The position numbers and the translations under genes were made by a program. Positions 27,284-37,400 of a stretch of DNA of 64,000 bases are shown here, in pieces (position 1 is the stretch's first letter; every line of letters begins with the position of its first letter). The stretch comes from Lachnospiraceae bacterium. Its GTDB lineage: Bacteria; Bacillota; Clostridia; Lachnospirales; Lachnospiraceae. Under the pieces are notes generated by a model, which did no database searches, was not told the origin of the DNA, and was given only the letters and a program-made list of their open reading frames with translations. The stretch is from positions 1 to 64,000 of the forward strand of contig SVDZ01000008.1 of NCBI GenBank assembly GCA_015057625.1. The letters run 5' to 3'.

Positions 27284-27310
27284 TCTTTACCTCCAAAAAT
27301 GTAAAAATAA

Positions 27311-28750
27311 TTAATATTCATAAATCTGTTCTCTCGGTGGTACCATAGGGTAATTGCCGTCAAAACATCCTGTGCAGACAGCCTTTCCTCCGGTAAGTTC
27401 ACTCAATCTTTCCATTTTAAGGAAAGCAAGAGAATCAGCATTTATATGCGTTTTTATCTCATCCACACTCTTGTCAAAAGCGATTGGTTTTTCTTCCGAA
27501 TAGAAATCCGGACCAAATGCACAATTGCCAATGTGGGCAGGAGTAGTAACTCTGACATGTACTTCTTTCGCACCTGCTTCTCTTAACATTTTTACAATGT
27601 TTTCTGCAGTAACTCCTCTGATGATGGAATCGTCTATCACTACTACTCTTTTACCTTCAACAGCTTCTCTGACTACGCCAAGTTTAACCTTTGTACCTTC
27701 ATTTCTTGTTCCTGCTTTTGGCTTAACGAAATTAAAGCCTGTGTAGTCGTTCCAAACAAATGCGTTGACACAAGGAATTCCTGACTGAAGGGAAAATCCT
27801 GTAGCTGAAATTTCTCCGGAATCCGGAACTCCCACAACTACATCTGCATCTACAGGTGAATCCTCTGCAAGAATCTTTCCTGCCATAATTCTTGAATTGT
27901 AAATGCTCACTCCGTCAATATTGCTGTCCGGTCTGGCAAAATACATATATTCAATAATACATCTCTTTTGCATATCATCAGAAATGCACATGCTCATATC
28001 TGAATTGATACCATTGTGATCAATAGTAACAATTTCTCCCGGGGCCACATCTCTTACAAAGGTTGCTCCGATGCTCTCTAAAGCACAGCTCTCTGATGAT
28101 AGAATGTATGCATTGTCTCTGATTCCTATACAAAGCGGTTTGATTCCAAAAGGATCTCTCGCTCCGATAAGTTTTCTTGGGCTTGCCATTACAAGGGCAT
28201 AGGAACCTTTTATCTGCTCCAACGCTCTGGCAACTGCCTCCTCAACATCTTTTGAATTGATTCTCTCCTTTGCGATCAAGTATGCAATGGTCTCAGAATC
28301 AATTGATGTCTGGAAAATGGAACCTGAATATGCTAACTCATCACGAATATAGTTCGAATTAACAATTGTTCCGTTGTGCGCAAGGATGAGTGTACCTTTT
28401 ACGTAATTAATTACAAGAGGCTGGGCATTTGTGATAACAGCCTCACCAAACTTCGGACTTCTTACATGTCCTACTCCAAGGTTTCCGGTAAGTTTATTTA
28501 AATCATCCTCGTCGAAGACATCCGGAACCATACCCATTCCTTTTTTCATTTTGACATCTCTTGGACCGTTGGTATCAGAAACTGCAATACCACAACTCTT
28601 TTGTCCTCTGTGCTGTAGAGCCAAAAGACCATAGTAAATCGTCTCTGCCACCTGATTTCCACTCATGTCATATATTCCAAACACACCACATTCTTTTCTC
28701 GGAGATTCATATCCCCATTCTGTCTGTGTGCTTATAAACTCTTCACTCAT
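27311..28750 (-). CDS. purF: Amidophosphoribosyltransferase
   Basis: It commits PRPP and glutamine to purine synthesis. The 479-residue protein has a ~20-residue propeptide ending KECGVFGIYD, which exposes the N-terminal nucleophile Cys after cleavage. The PRPP site is VVIDDSIIRG. Cysteines that could ligate an iron-sulfur cluster are spread in the C-terminal half, ending CTGCFDGNYP, as in Bacillus-type enzymes. It follows gatB by 37 nt. A second PurF-like gene at 50442 lacks the catalytic Cys, so this one is the probable working enzyme. Confidence 0.96.
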   Translation of the reverse strand: MSEEFISTQTEWGYESPRKECGVFGIYDMSGNQVAETIYYGLLALQHRGQKSCGIAVSDTNGPRDVKMKKGMGMVPDVFDEDDLNKLTGNLGVGHVRSPKFGEAVITNAQPLVINYVKGTLILAHNGTIVNSNYIRDELAYSGSIFQTSIDSETIAYLIAKERINSKDVEEAVARALEQIKGSYALVMASPRKLIGARDPFGIKPLCIGIRDNAYILSSESCALESIGATFVRDVAPGEIVTIDHNGINSDMSMCISDDMQKRCIIEYMYFARPDSNIDGVSIYNSRIMAGKILAEDSPVDADVVVGVPDSGEISATGFSLQSGIPCVNAFVWNDYTGFNFVKPKAGTRNEGTKVKLGVVREAVEGKRVVVIDDSIIRGVTAENIVKMLREAGAKEVHVRVTTPAHIGNCAFGPDFYSEEKPIAFDKSVDEIKTHINADSLAFLKMERLSELTGGKAVCTGCFDGNYPMVPPREQIYEY

Positions 28751-28787
28751 TTTTTTCTCCCATGAATCATTTTGTGAATATTATCAG

Positions 28788-30218
28788 TTAATCCAACAAT
28801 TCTGAAATAATCTGATTGATAATCTGTGGATTTGCTTTACCCTGAGTTGCTTTCATAGTCTGTCCTACGATTGCTCCTGCAGCTTTCTTGTTTCCACCCT
28901 GATAATCTGCCACTGCCTTAGGGTTCTTTTCGATTATCTCTTCAATAATCTTTTTAAGGCCATCTGTGTCATTGTCCATCTTAAGACCTTTTTCTTCAAC
29001 GTATGAAACAGGATCAACTCCTCCGTCAAAGATTGCCTCGAAAACTTCTTTTGCTACAGTCTTATTGATTACACCATCCTGAATAAGTTTTAGGAATGCT
29101 GTAAAGCTCTCCGGATCAAGTTTAACATCATCAGGTTCGATATTCTTATCTTTTACGATACGCATTGTCTCACCCATAAGCCAGTTACTTGCTTCTTTTG
29201 GAGCACTACCGTTTGTTACTGCTGCCTCAAACAAATCCGCAAGTGGTTTGTACAGTGTGATAATGTCTGCATCATACTGAGGAATCTTATAGTCCTCAAC
29301 ATATCTTGCTCTCTTCTCATCTCTGAACTCAGGCTGTGCGTTTCTGATTTCCTCAAGCCACTCATCACTGATGTTGATTGGCACAAGGTCAGGGTCTGGG
29401 AAGTATCTGTAATCCTGCGCATCTTCTTTAGATCTCATTGCATAAGAATACTCTTTTGTATCATCCCATCTTCTTGTCTCCTGAACAACCTCTTCACCTG
29501 ATTCAATAAGATCAATCTGTCTGTTTGTCTCATTTTCAATTGCTCTTGCAATAGCCTTGAAGGAGTTAAGGTTCTTTGTCTCTGTTCTTGTTCCAAACTC
29601 GCTTGAACCTTTTTCTCTAACTGATAAGTTGACATCAGCTCTCATTGAACCTTCGTTAAGCTTACAGTCAGAAGCTCCAAGGTACTGAATGATGAGTCTT
29701 AACTTTTCAAGGTAAGCGATAACTTCATCTGCCGATCTCATATCAGGCTCTGAAACTATCTCGATAAGAGGAACTCCTGAACGGTTAAAGTCTACAAGTG
29801 AGCAGTCTGTCCAATCATCATGAACCAACTTACCTGCATCCTCTTCCATATGAATCTCGTGGATTCTTACTTTCTTTGTTCCTTCTTCTGTCTCAATTTC
29901 AACATATCCATCTCTGCAGATTGGAAGATATAACTGAGATATCTGATAGTTCTGCGGATTGTCCGGATAGAAATAATTCTTTCTGTCAAATTTGCAATTC
30001 TGTGTGATAGTACAGTTTGTTGCAAGTCCAACTGCTGTCGCGTATTCAACAACCTTTTTGTTTAATACCGGAAGCGATCCCGGCATTCCTGTACATACAG
30101 GACATGTATGTGTATTTGGTGCCCCTCCGAATTCTGTTGAGCAGGAGCAGAAAATTTTTGTTTTTGTTGCAAGTTCTACGTGAACTTCAAGTCCGATAAC
30201 TACTTCGTAATCTTTCAT
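28788..30218 (-). CDS. gatB: Aspartyl/glutamyl-tRNA amidotransferase subunit B
   Basis: This 476-residue subunit holds the kinase-like site that activates mischarged Glu-tRNA(Gln) or Asp-tRNA(Asn). It shows GLEVHVEL near the N-terminus, zinc-binding cysteines in FCSCST and THTCPVCTGMPG, and the HMEEDAGKL and DFNRSGVPLIEIVSEPD motifs. A C-terminal YqeY-like tail ends with GGNKKAAGAIVGQTMKATQG. It starts 12 nt after gatA and is coupled to it. Confidence 0.97.
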   Translation of the reverse strand: MKDYEVVIGLEVHVELATKTKIFCSCSTEFGGAPNTHTCPVCTGMPGSLPVLNKKVVEYATAVGLATNCTITQNCKFDRKNYFYPDNPQNYQISQLYLPICRDGYVEIETEEGTKKVRIHEIHMEEDAGKLVHDDWTDCSLVDFNRSGVPLIEIVSEPDMRSADEVIAYLEKLRLIIQYLGASDCKLNEGSMRADVNLSVREKGSSEFGTRTETKNLNSFKAIARAIENETNRQIDLIESGEEVVQETRRWDDTKEYSYAMRSKEDAQDYRYFPDPDLVPINISDEWLEEIRNAQPEFRDEKRARYVEDYKIPQYDADIITLYKPLADLFEAAVTNGSAPKEASNWLMGETMRIVKDKNIEPDDVKLDPESFTAFLKLIQDGVINKTVAKEVFEAIFDGGVDPVSYVEEKGLKMDNDTDGLKKIIEEIIEKNPKAVADYQGGNKKAAGAIVGQTMKATQGKANPQIINQIISELLD

Positions 30219-30230
30219 TTCTTCTCCTTT

Positions 30231-31694
30231 CTACTCTGCAGATGGGCAATGTTTATAATCGCCTCTTGCCTGTTCATATGAATATGCAGTTCTGATTAAT
30301 GTCTTTTCACTGAAACAGTTTCCAATAATCTGCATTCCGATAGGAAGTCCCTTTGAATCAACTCCGCAAGGAACTGAAATACCCGGAAGACCTGCAAGGT
30401 TAACAGAGATTGTATAAATATCTCCTAAGTACATCTTGATAGGATCTGCAAGACTCTTGCCGATTTCAGGCGCAGTTGTAGGAGCTGCAGGTCCGATAAT
30501 AACATCGTATTTTGCAAATGCCTCATCAAAAGCTTTCTTGATGAGTGCTTTTGTTCTAAGTGCTTTTAAATAATATGCATCATAATATCCGCTGCTGAGA
30601 ACAAAGGAACCAAGCATAATTCTACGCTTAACCTCCTCACCGAAGCCCTCTGAACGTGTCTTTTTATACATATTGTGGAGTCCATTGTACTCTGCTGTTC
30701 TGTAACCGTACTTAACTCCGTCAAATCTCTCTAAGTTTGAACTTGCCTCAGCTGATGCAATAACATAGTATGCAGGAATAGCATACTCAATAAGGCTTAA
30801 ATCAAATTCCTCAACAATGGCACCTTTGCTCTTTAAAACTTCCACTGCTGCAAGAATTGAATCCTTAACCTCTGCATCAAGTCCCTCTCCAAAGTATCCC
30901 TTTGGAATACCGATTTTAAGTCCATTAACATCATCGACCAAAGCACTTGTAAAATCATAATTGTCGCGCTTAACAGATGTAGAATCTTTTTGATCGTATC
31001 CGGAGATTACTTCGAGTATAGTAGCTACATCAGTTACATCCTTTGCAACCGGTCCAATCTGATCAAGTGAAGAACCGTATGCAATAAGGCCATAACGTGA
31101 AACTGTTCCGTATGTTGGTTTGATACCTGTAACACCACAGAATGAACTAGGCTGTCTGATTGATCCACCTGTATCTGAACCAAGAGCAAAAGAACACTCT
31201 TCTGCTGCTACGGCTGTACATGATCCACCTGACGAACCACCGGGTACATGGTTTGTATTCCATGGATTTCTTGTAATGCCATATGCTGAAGTCTCTGTTG
31301 TACTTCCCATGGCAAACTCATCCATATTTGTCTTTCCTATAATAATAGCTCCTGCTTCTTCCAATCTCTCAACTGCAGTAGCTGTAAATGTAGGTACAAA
31401 ATTTCCAAGTATCTTAGAACTGCAAGTTGTAAGAATACCTGTTGTACACATATTGTCCTTTATTGCAACAGGCACACCTGCCAGTGGTCCTGTAAGTTTT
31501 CCTTCATCTATAAGCTTCTGAACTTCTTCAGCTTTTTTCAAAGCTCCTTCTTTATTGACAGTGACAAAACTGTTGATAGTTTCATCTTTTGCCTCTATCT
31601 GTGCCAACGCTTCATTTACCGCATCAACAACCTTAACTTCACCGCTCTGAATCTTCTTACCGAGTTCAGTAGCTGTCAAACTCATAAGTTTCAT
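30231..31694 (-). CDS. gatA: Aspartyl/glutamyl-tRNA amidotransferase subunit A
   Basis: This amidase subunit releases ammonia from glutamine for tRNA transamidation. The 487-residue protein has the Ser-cisSer-Lys triad: Lys in VAIKDNMCT and the serines in GGSSGGSCTAV and GSDTGGSIRQPSSFCG. AGGAAGGA precedes the ATG at 31694. It lies between gatC (92 nt upstream) and gatB (12 nt downstream). Confidence 0.97.
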   Translation of the reverse strand: MKLMSLTATELGKKIQSGEVKVVDAVNEALAQIEAKDETINSFVTVNKEGALKKAEEVQKLIDEGKLTGPLAGVPVAIKDNMCTTGILTTCSSKILGNFVPTFTATAVERLEEAGAIIIGKTNMDEFAMGSTTETSAYGITRNPWNTNHVPGGSSGGSCTAVAAEECSFALGSDTGGSIRQPSSFCGVTGIKPTYGTVSRYGLIAYGSSLDQIGPVAKDVTDVATILEVISGYDQKDSTSVKRDNYDFTSALVDDVNGLKIGIPKGYFGEGLDAEVKDSILAAVEVLKSKGAIVEEFDLSLIEYAIPAYYVIASAEASSNLERFDGVKYGYRTAEYNGLHNMYKKTRSEGFGEEVKRRIMLGSFVLSSGYYDAYYLKALRTKALIKKAFDEAFAKYDVIIGPAAPTTAPEIGKSLADPIKMYLGDIYTISVNLAGLPGISVPCGVDSKGLPIGMQIIGNCFSEKTLIRTAYSYEQARGDYKHCPSAE

Positions 31695-31786
31695 ATTGAA
31701 ATCCTTCCTAATAATAGTCTTCCTATAGTCTAGTGCTAATTCACATTAGTATATTGCCTGACTTACATTTTCTACCATCTGTGATA

Positions 31787-32080
31787 CTAATCTACTGTCT
31801 TTGGAACTACAAATGTTCCGTCTTTCTCCTCAGGTGCATTTGCGAGAATATTTTCTCTGTCGTCACCATTTACAACAACGTCTTCTCTGAATACATTGTT
31901 AACCGGGAATATATGACTCATAGGCTCAACGCTGCTTGTGTCTAACTGATTAAGCATATCAATATAGTCAAGCATTCTACCCATATCACTCTTTGCTTTT
32001 TCCTTTTCATCATCAGAAAGTTCTAACTTTGCAAGAATACCAACGTACTCTATTGTTTCGTCTGAAATAATATTTGCCAT
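31787..32080 (-). CDS. gatC: Aspartyl/glutamyl-tRNA amidotransferase subunit C
   Basis: This 97-residue protein wraps around GatA and stabilises the complex. It has the usual [14 protein letters not shown] opening and [18 protein letters not shown] centre. AAAGGAGG lies upstream of the ATG. It is the first gene behind a clear promoter, so gatCAB and very likely purFBC are read from this point. Confidence 0.95.
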   Translation of the reverse strand: MANIISDETIEYVGILAKLELSDDEKEKAKSDMGRMLDYIDMLNQLDTSSVEPMSHIFPVNNVFREDVVVNGDDRENILANAPEEKDGTFVVPKTVD

Positions 32081-32109
32081 AATGTCCTCCTTTCAGGCTC
32101 ACTATTCAT

Positions 32110-32138
32110 ATTCTATATTCTGCCTCATAAATTGTCAA
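32110..32138 (-). promoter_or_regulatory. Promoter of the gat-pur gene run
   Basis: On the minus strand TTGACA (32133-32138) and TAGAAT (32110-32115) are 17 bp apart. The leader is short, about 25 nt, and no T-box or riboswitch fits in it. Confidence 0.75.
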
Positions 32139-32164
32139 CGAGACGATTGACTACATCATTAACA

Positions 32165-33145
32165 TTATTTTTTCCAGAGAGCGTCGATAAATTTAAATGT
32201 CTTTTTAATAGTATCTTTTGCTTCCGGAAGATGTACAAAAATCGGATATGCATGTATAAGATCATGTCCAATATACAATTCTGTTTTAACCCCGGCTTCC
32301 AATAATCTCTCGTGTATTTTAACCGAGTCGTCATACAGTGCTTCTATGTCTGAAACTGCAAGGAAAATAGGACATATACCTGTAAAATCTCCGAAGTACG
32401 GTGATATGTATGGACTACGAGTCTGAACCTCTGCCTCCTCCAAACTTTTAAACAATGCCTCCTGTTTTTCTGTTGAAGCTATGGCATATCCAAGCATATA
32501 ATCAGTTTCTGCATTTGCCGTATGAGAATCGAAATGTCCGTTATTATTAGTTGCCGCTGAATATGCAACTGCTGCCATGGGAAGTTCCATACCATGATCC
32601 TTCAAATACAATATAGTTCCAAGTGTCAATGTTCCACCGGCGCTCTCCCCTGCTATAACAACTTTATTTGCATCATATCCCATATCAATAATTTCTTTGT
32701 ATGACATAACGCAATCTTCAAGTTGCGCCGGCCATTTATTCTCAGGCGCCAATCTGTAATTAATTGCAACTACATTACTGCCATACTTATCAACAATCTC
32801 AAATGTAATTTCTCTTCTCTCCGCAGCCGCTCCGGTCTTAAATCCACCTCCGTGAATATACATTACAAGAGGGCCTTCGTTTCCCGGCTTTTCTATAAGT
32901 TCTGCATCATGTCCCGCAAGTTTCAGTTCTTTCAATGTCACATTTTCAGGGAGGGGCGGCTTAGGTCTGTTCTTTCCTTCCTCACGCTCCTTAATATATC
33001 CAGGCTGTTCTTCATTGTTGTCTGAGGCATAGCTTTCTTTTATGTCGTTGTTTTTGGATGTGCCATTGTTTCTATCTTCGTTATTGTTTCCGTTTTGGAA
33101 ACTCTTGAATAATTCATTTAATTCTATTGCTTCTTTACTTGGCAT
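32165..33145 (-). CDS. Alpha/beta hydrolase (HSL-type esterase/lipase)
   Basis: This is a 326-residue alpha/beta hydrolase of the hormone-sensitive-lipase group. The oxyanion motif is HGGGF (about residue 139), the nucleophile Ser lies in GESAGG, and Asp and His candidates occur in AVSDIEALYDDS and GHDLIHAYP. The N-terminal ~60 residues are charged and Asn-rich. The start is ATG at 33145 behind AAGGAGAT; a longer frame reads into intergenic DNA and is rejected. No signal peptide is seen. The substrate is unknown. Confidence 0.88.
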   Translation of the reverse strand: MPSKEAIELNELFKSFQNGNNNEDRNNGTSKNNDIKESYASDNNEEQPGYIKEREEGKNRPKPPLPENVTLKELKLAGHDAELIEKPGNEGPLVMYIHGGGFKTGAAAERREITFEIVDKYGSNVVAINYRLAPENKWPAQLEDCVMSYKEIIDMGYDANKVVIAGESAGGTLTLGTILYLKDHGMELPMAAVAYSAATNNNGHFDSHTANAETDYMLGYAIASTEKQEALFKSLEEAEVQTRSPYISPYFGDFTGICPIFLAVSDIEALYDDSVKIHERLLEAGVKTELYIGHDLIHAYPIFVHLPEAKDTIKKTFKFIDALWKK

Positions 33146-33315
33146 ATAAATAATCTCCTTTTGATGATACAAGTTACTATTAGAAAAAACAATTATACAA
33201 AGAGAACATTCATTTTTACCTAATAATAATCCGAGGTTATAATCATCAATAACAAATTGTACCATAAAATTCTTTGTTGTGCCAAAAGGACTATGAGAAA
33301 ACATATATTGTTTTA

Positions 33316-33363
33316 GATATTATACTTTTCAGATATTATACTTTTCAGATATTATACTTTTCA
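33316..33363. repeat. Three perfect 16-bp direct repeats
   Basis: GATATTATACTTTTCA occurs three times in exact tandem. The third copy runs into a perfect 12-bp inverted repeat (33363-33374 with 33382-33393, arms AAAATTTGATGT and its complement, 7-nt loop). Confidence 0.85.
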
Positions 33364-33439
33364 AAATTTGATGTTTATTACACATCAAATTTTAAAAATG
33401 ATTATCGCACATACGCACAGGAAATTAAATATAGAAGTA

Positions 33440-34113
33440 TATACGTATCAGTTCTAATAATCGATTGTGGTACGTACTCCCGATTATCTTATTTTCAAAG
33501 TTTATACGTATCAGCCCTAATAATCGATTGTGGTACGTACTCTCAATCAACTTATTTTCAAAGTTTATACGTATCAGCCCTAATAATCGGTTGTGGTACG
33601 TACTCCCGATTATCTTATTTTCAAAGTATATACGTATCAGCCCTAATAATCGGTTGTGGTACGTACTCTCAATTATCTTATTTTCAAAGTATATACGTAT
33701 CAGCTCTAATAATCGGTTGTGGTACGTACTCTCAATCAACTTATTTTCAAAGTATATACGTATCAGCCCTAATAATCGGTTGTGGTACGTACTCCCGATT
33801 ATCTTATTTTCAAAGTATATACGTATCAGCTCTAATAATCGATTGTGGTACGTACTCTCGATTATCTTATTTTCAAAGTATATACGTATCAGTTCTAATA
33901 ATCGATTGTGGTACGTACTCTCGATTATCTTATTTTCAAAGTATATACGTATCAGCTCTAATAATCGGTTGTGGTACGTACTCTCAATCAACTTATTTTC
34001 AAAGTATATACGTATCAGCCCTAATAATCGATTGTGGTACGTACTCCCGATTATCTTATTTTCAAAGTATATACGTATCAGCTCCTATAATCGTTTGTGG
34101 TACGTACTCCCGG
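33440..34113. repeat. 63-bp tandem repeat array, 10 full units plus a partial one
   Basis: Units begin at 33440 and every 63 bp to 34070; the eleventh diverges after ~43 bp. Each unit holds two 8-bp palindromes, ATACGTAT and GTACGTAC, both centred on TACGTA and 29 bp apart. Many units also have an ATAATCG ... CGATTAT inverted repeat. A diverged copy of the unit core lies at about 34345-34380. Because 63 is a multiple of three, long open frames run through on both strands, but they lack ribosome-binding sites and are not called genes. The whole gene-free stretch is about 33146-34428. Confidence 0.95.
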
Positions 34114-34118
34114 AAATT

Positions 34119-34220
34119 CAAGACTCGCTCGCGAGTCTTGCTGCGAAATGGGCATCGACTAAAAGATAACTTACAAAGCAAGTTATCGAAGCGATAGCGA
34201 TTGTATACAATCGCTATCGC
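34119..34220. repeat. Cluster of three inverted repeats next to the array
   Basis: Three perfect inverted repeats follow each other: 10-bp arms at 34119-34128/34131-34140, 8-bp arms GATAACTT at 34165-34172/34180-34187, and a perfect 30-bp palindrome at 34191-34220 with no spacer. None has a T run typical of an intrinsic terminator. Confidence 0.85.
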
Positions 34221-34428
34221 TGCTGACATCTTCATCTGAGCATTTCTGCAATCCTCGCGGAGCGTATATCAGATGTGAGATTAGACACCCACTGATACTA
34301 TTTTGTCACTCACCACTTAGCACACATCTGATATATTGCCAAACACATACGTAGCAGATTATAAAAATGATTGTGGTGTGTACGACTAGGATATTTAGTT
34401 GCAAATCATATACATCAAAAAGCAACAA

Positions 34429-34451
34429 GGCACCGGAATTATTCCGGTGCC
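34429..34451 (-). terminator. Terminator of the beta-helix/GH18 gene
   Basis: GGCACCGGAAT and its exact complement are separated by one base and followed on the minus strand by a T-rich tract. Confidence 0.85.
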
Positions 34452-34483
34452 CCGCTGTCGTTTTGCGATTGCTACTTTACCCC

Positions 34484-37400
34484 TTATTCCACTACGACAC
34501 TCCAACCGTATTCTACCTTCTCATAGGTTGGATCTACCACTTTGAGGATTTCATTGTATAGATAATTATGGAATTCTTCTGTAACCATTTTGCTTCGCTG
34601 ATATAACGAATCCGCTACGTTAAATACGCTTGTCTTTCTGATTTCACTGTATTTATAAGTTCCATCATTTAATTTTACATATGCTCTTACACTGAGTTTT
34701 TCACTCAAGAATGCTTTTGAAACTGTACCGTAATCCATTGTCATTACGAATGTTGATGCACTCTGAGGTGTTCCGTAATCAAATTTTGCAACACCTTTTT
34801 CTGTCGCCTTGTAAGAGAATACTGAATCACTGTTGCTTCCAACTACCATATCAGCATCAGAAATGTAATCTGCAAGTCCATAAATAAGTCCTGCCTCAAC
34901 TGCATTTCCTGCGTAGTTGTCTACGTAGTATACTGTTCTGAATCCTTCAGATACAGGGTTGAGCTGGAATCCCTTAATTGCAGGTGTAACTTTTTTCGCC
35001 TGCTCTGTCGGTATTTCTGTCGGTATTTCTGTTGGTATTTCTGTCGGTATTTCTGTCGGTATTTCTGTCGGCTCTTCTGTCGGTATTTCTGTCGGCTCTT
35101 CTGTTGGCGCTTCAGTCGGAGTCTCTGTCCCTTTCTTTGTAACAGTAAAGTCTGCCATGTTACATGCTCCGCCTTCTGTCACGATAGTTACTTTATAGGC
35201 TCCCGCCTCTTTGAAATTAAATGAAGCACTGTGTGGAATAAATGTTGTCCATGAGCTGCTTCCCACAACAGGAATTGTTGCAACGCTGTTATCATTAACT
35301 TTAACGGTTACATTCTTTGCATTCCACTGAACATCACCTGCTGCAAGACCCAGATTGATATTGTACTCACCTGCTTCAGGTACTCTGATGTAGTAGGTAA
35401 GATATGTATTGTTATTTAAATTTCCTGCATACTTAATTCCGTTTTCTGTAGCAATTGTTATTGCCGATGATTTGTCATAATATGAATCAATTGAAACTGT
35501 TCCGGGTACATTTGTAACTGTAGCCTCTGTTGTGCCACCGTTGTTTCCTGTAGCCATAACATCTTTGATAACTTTAAGTAATGATCTGTCATCAAATACA
35601 TCCTGACCCAGTTCCCAAATCATTGTTCCGCCATAGCTTTGGCTGAACTGAGCCTTACTTCTGATTGTTGTTGCACCGTTGTAATAGATTCCATTGTATG
35701 TATCTCTTGTACTGTTTGCAGAATCCATTGCAAGAATCTGTGCATATGTGTAATCTTTTGCACCACTTCCGTATCCGTAGAATGGAACACCTATTACCAT
35801 TCTGTCATCACTTATTCCCTTATTTCTATAATAAGAAATCATATTGTTAACCATGCTCATAGATGCAACCGGTCCGTCACCAAAGTTTTCATCATATGTC
35901 ATGAGATTTAAGAAATCAAAATATGTATAAGCATTCTTTGGAATAGGATCTGTAAACCATGAAGAAACTGCCATTGTAAAGAGTTTTCCGTTTGGTTTAA
36001 GTTTTGATGACATAAGTGAACAGAATGATTCGAAGTTGTTCCAAACATTGCTGTCTGTAACTTCAATATCAATATCTACTCCGTCAAGTCCAAACTTATT
36101 TACAACACTCATTATCTGGTTTGCAAGTGCCTCTCTCTTCTCGGCGGTGTTCAGAGGTCCGTCTGAGGTATTAAACCCTCCGCCACCTCCAAGGGCAACT
36201 AAAACTTTTACATTGTTAGCTCTGCATTTTGTCAAAATTCTGTTAACATCATTATCTGAGAACTGCAATTTAGCTGTTCCGTTTGAATATGTCATAAATG
36301 CAAGACAAAGATGTGTGAGGGCTGAATAATCAATCTGATCAATATTTCCTGTTCTGTATGATGGAAGGTATCCTACTACTCTTCTTCCTGCTTCCACATT
36401 TGTTACAACAGGTATTGTAGTTGCCTCATCTTCTGCATTTTTGAATATCAAATCAGAGATATTTACACTTCCGGATGTCACAAGTTTAATTGTGTGTTCA
36501 CCTGCACTCGGAATGTTGATTGATGTCTTAAGTGCCTGGAAATCAAACCAGTCTGTCTTATTTATTACATCAACCTTTCCTACTTCTTCACCATCAACAT
36601 AGTATGTGATGGTTCTTGCCTGGTTGTTGTTTCCTGATACTGCCTTTGCAACTACACTGTAGTATCCGGCTTTAGCAACATTTACCTTATATTCTAATGT
36701 AGAATTAGCCACAAGATTTCCTACATATCTTACTCCTGCATCAGTCTGGTTTGATGTTATCTCGCTTGATGCGCTGTAATAATCTGTTGCATTAATTGTT
36801 CCCGGAATTGCCTTAGCTGTATAATTGGGCTGTGTATTTCCTGTATTCTCATTATTTCCTGCTTCTCTTGCAAGTCTCTTTGCAAGCTGATCATAATATA
36901 ATGACTGTGGTGAAAGTGTATCGGCAGTTCCGATTCCTTCCTTATAATCTTCAGGTGCTGTATCTACTGTTCCGTAAGTTGATGACATAACTGTCGGAGT
37001 AGTCTTAACTGCTGTAGCCGCACCTCTTGTCCCGATAATGTATCCGTATCCGTACTGTCTAGAATCAATAATGTAGCTGCTTCCTGATTTATATCTGTTT
37101 CCAAGTGTATTCCAAAAAACTGTCTGCGTTGAAGTGAAACCATGTCTGTTTCCCGCTGTACCACCGTATGGTCTAACATTTGTCTCAACAAAATCTCCGT
37201 TCAATTCTTCATTGTCGATAAGGTTAGACATACTTAAGTACATATGAAAATCACTTCCGTATTTTGGATCTGTTGATTTGTAATGGTAAATAACATTTCC
37301 ACTTGCATATGCATATTTGAATGAAAAGCTGTGTCTTGCACTTGTTGATGAACAATTTTTAATGAGAGTTTCCTGTCCACAGACATTCATCCCATATCCG

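Noticed and set aside
33440..34113. CRISPR array
   Set aside because: Units are tandem copies without unique spacers, and no cas gene is present.
33274..34197. Open frames of 307, 234 and 188 codons through the 63-bp array on both strands
   Set aside because: They exist because the repeat length is a multiple of three. None has a Shine-Dalgarno, composition is unlike neighbours, and substitutions are not biased to third positions.
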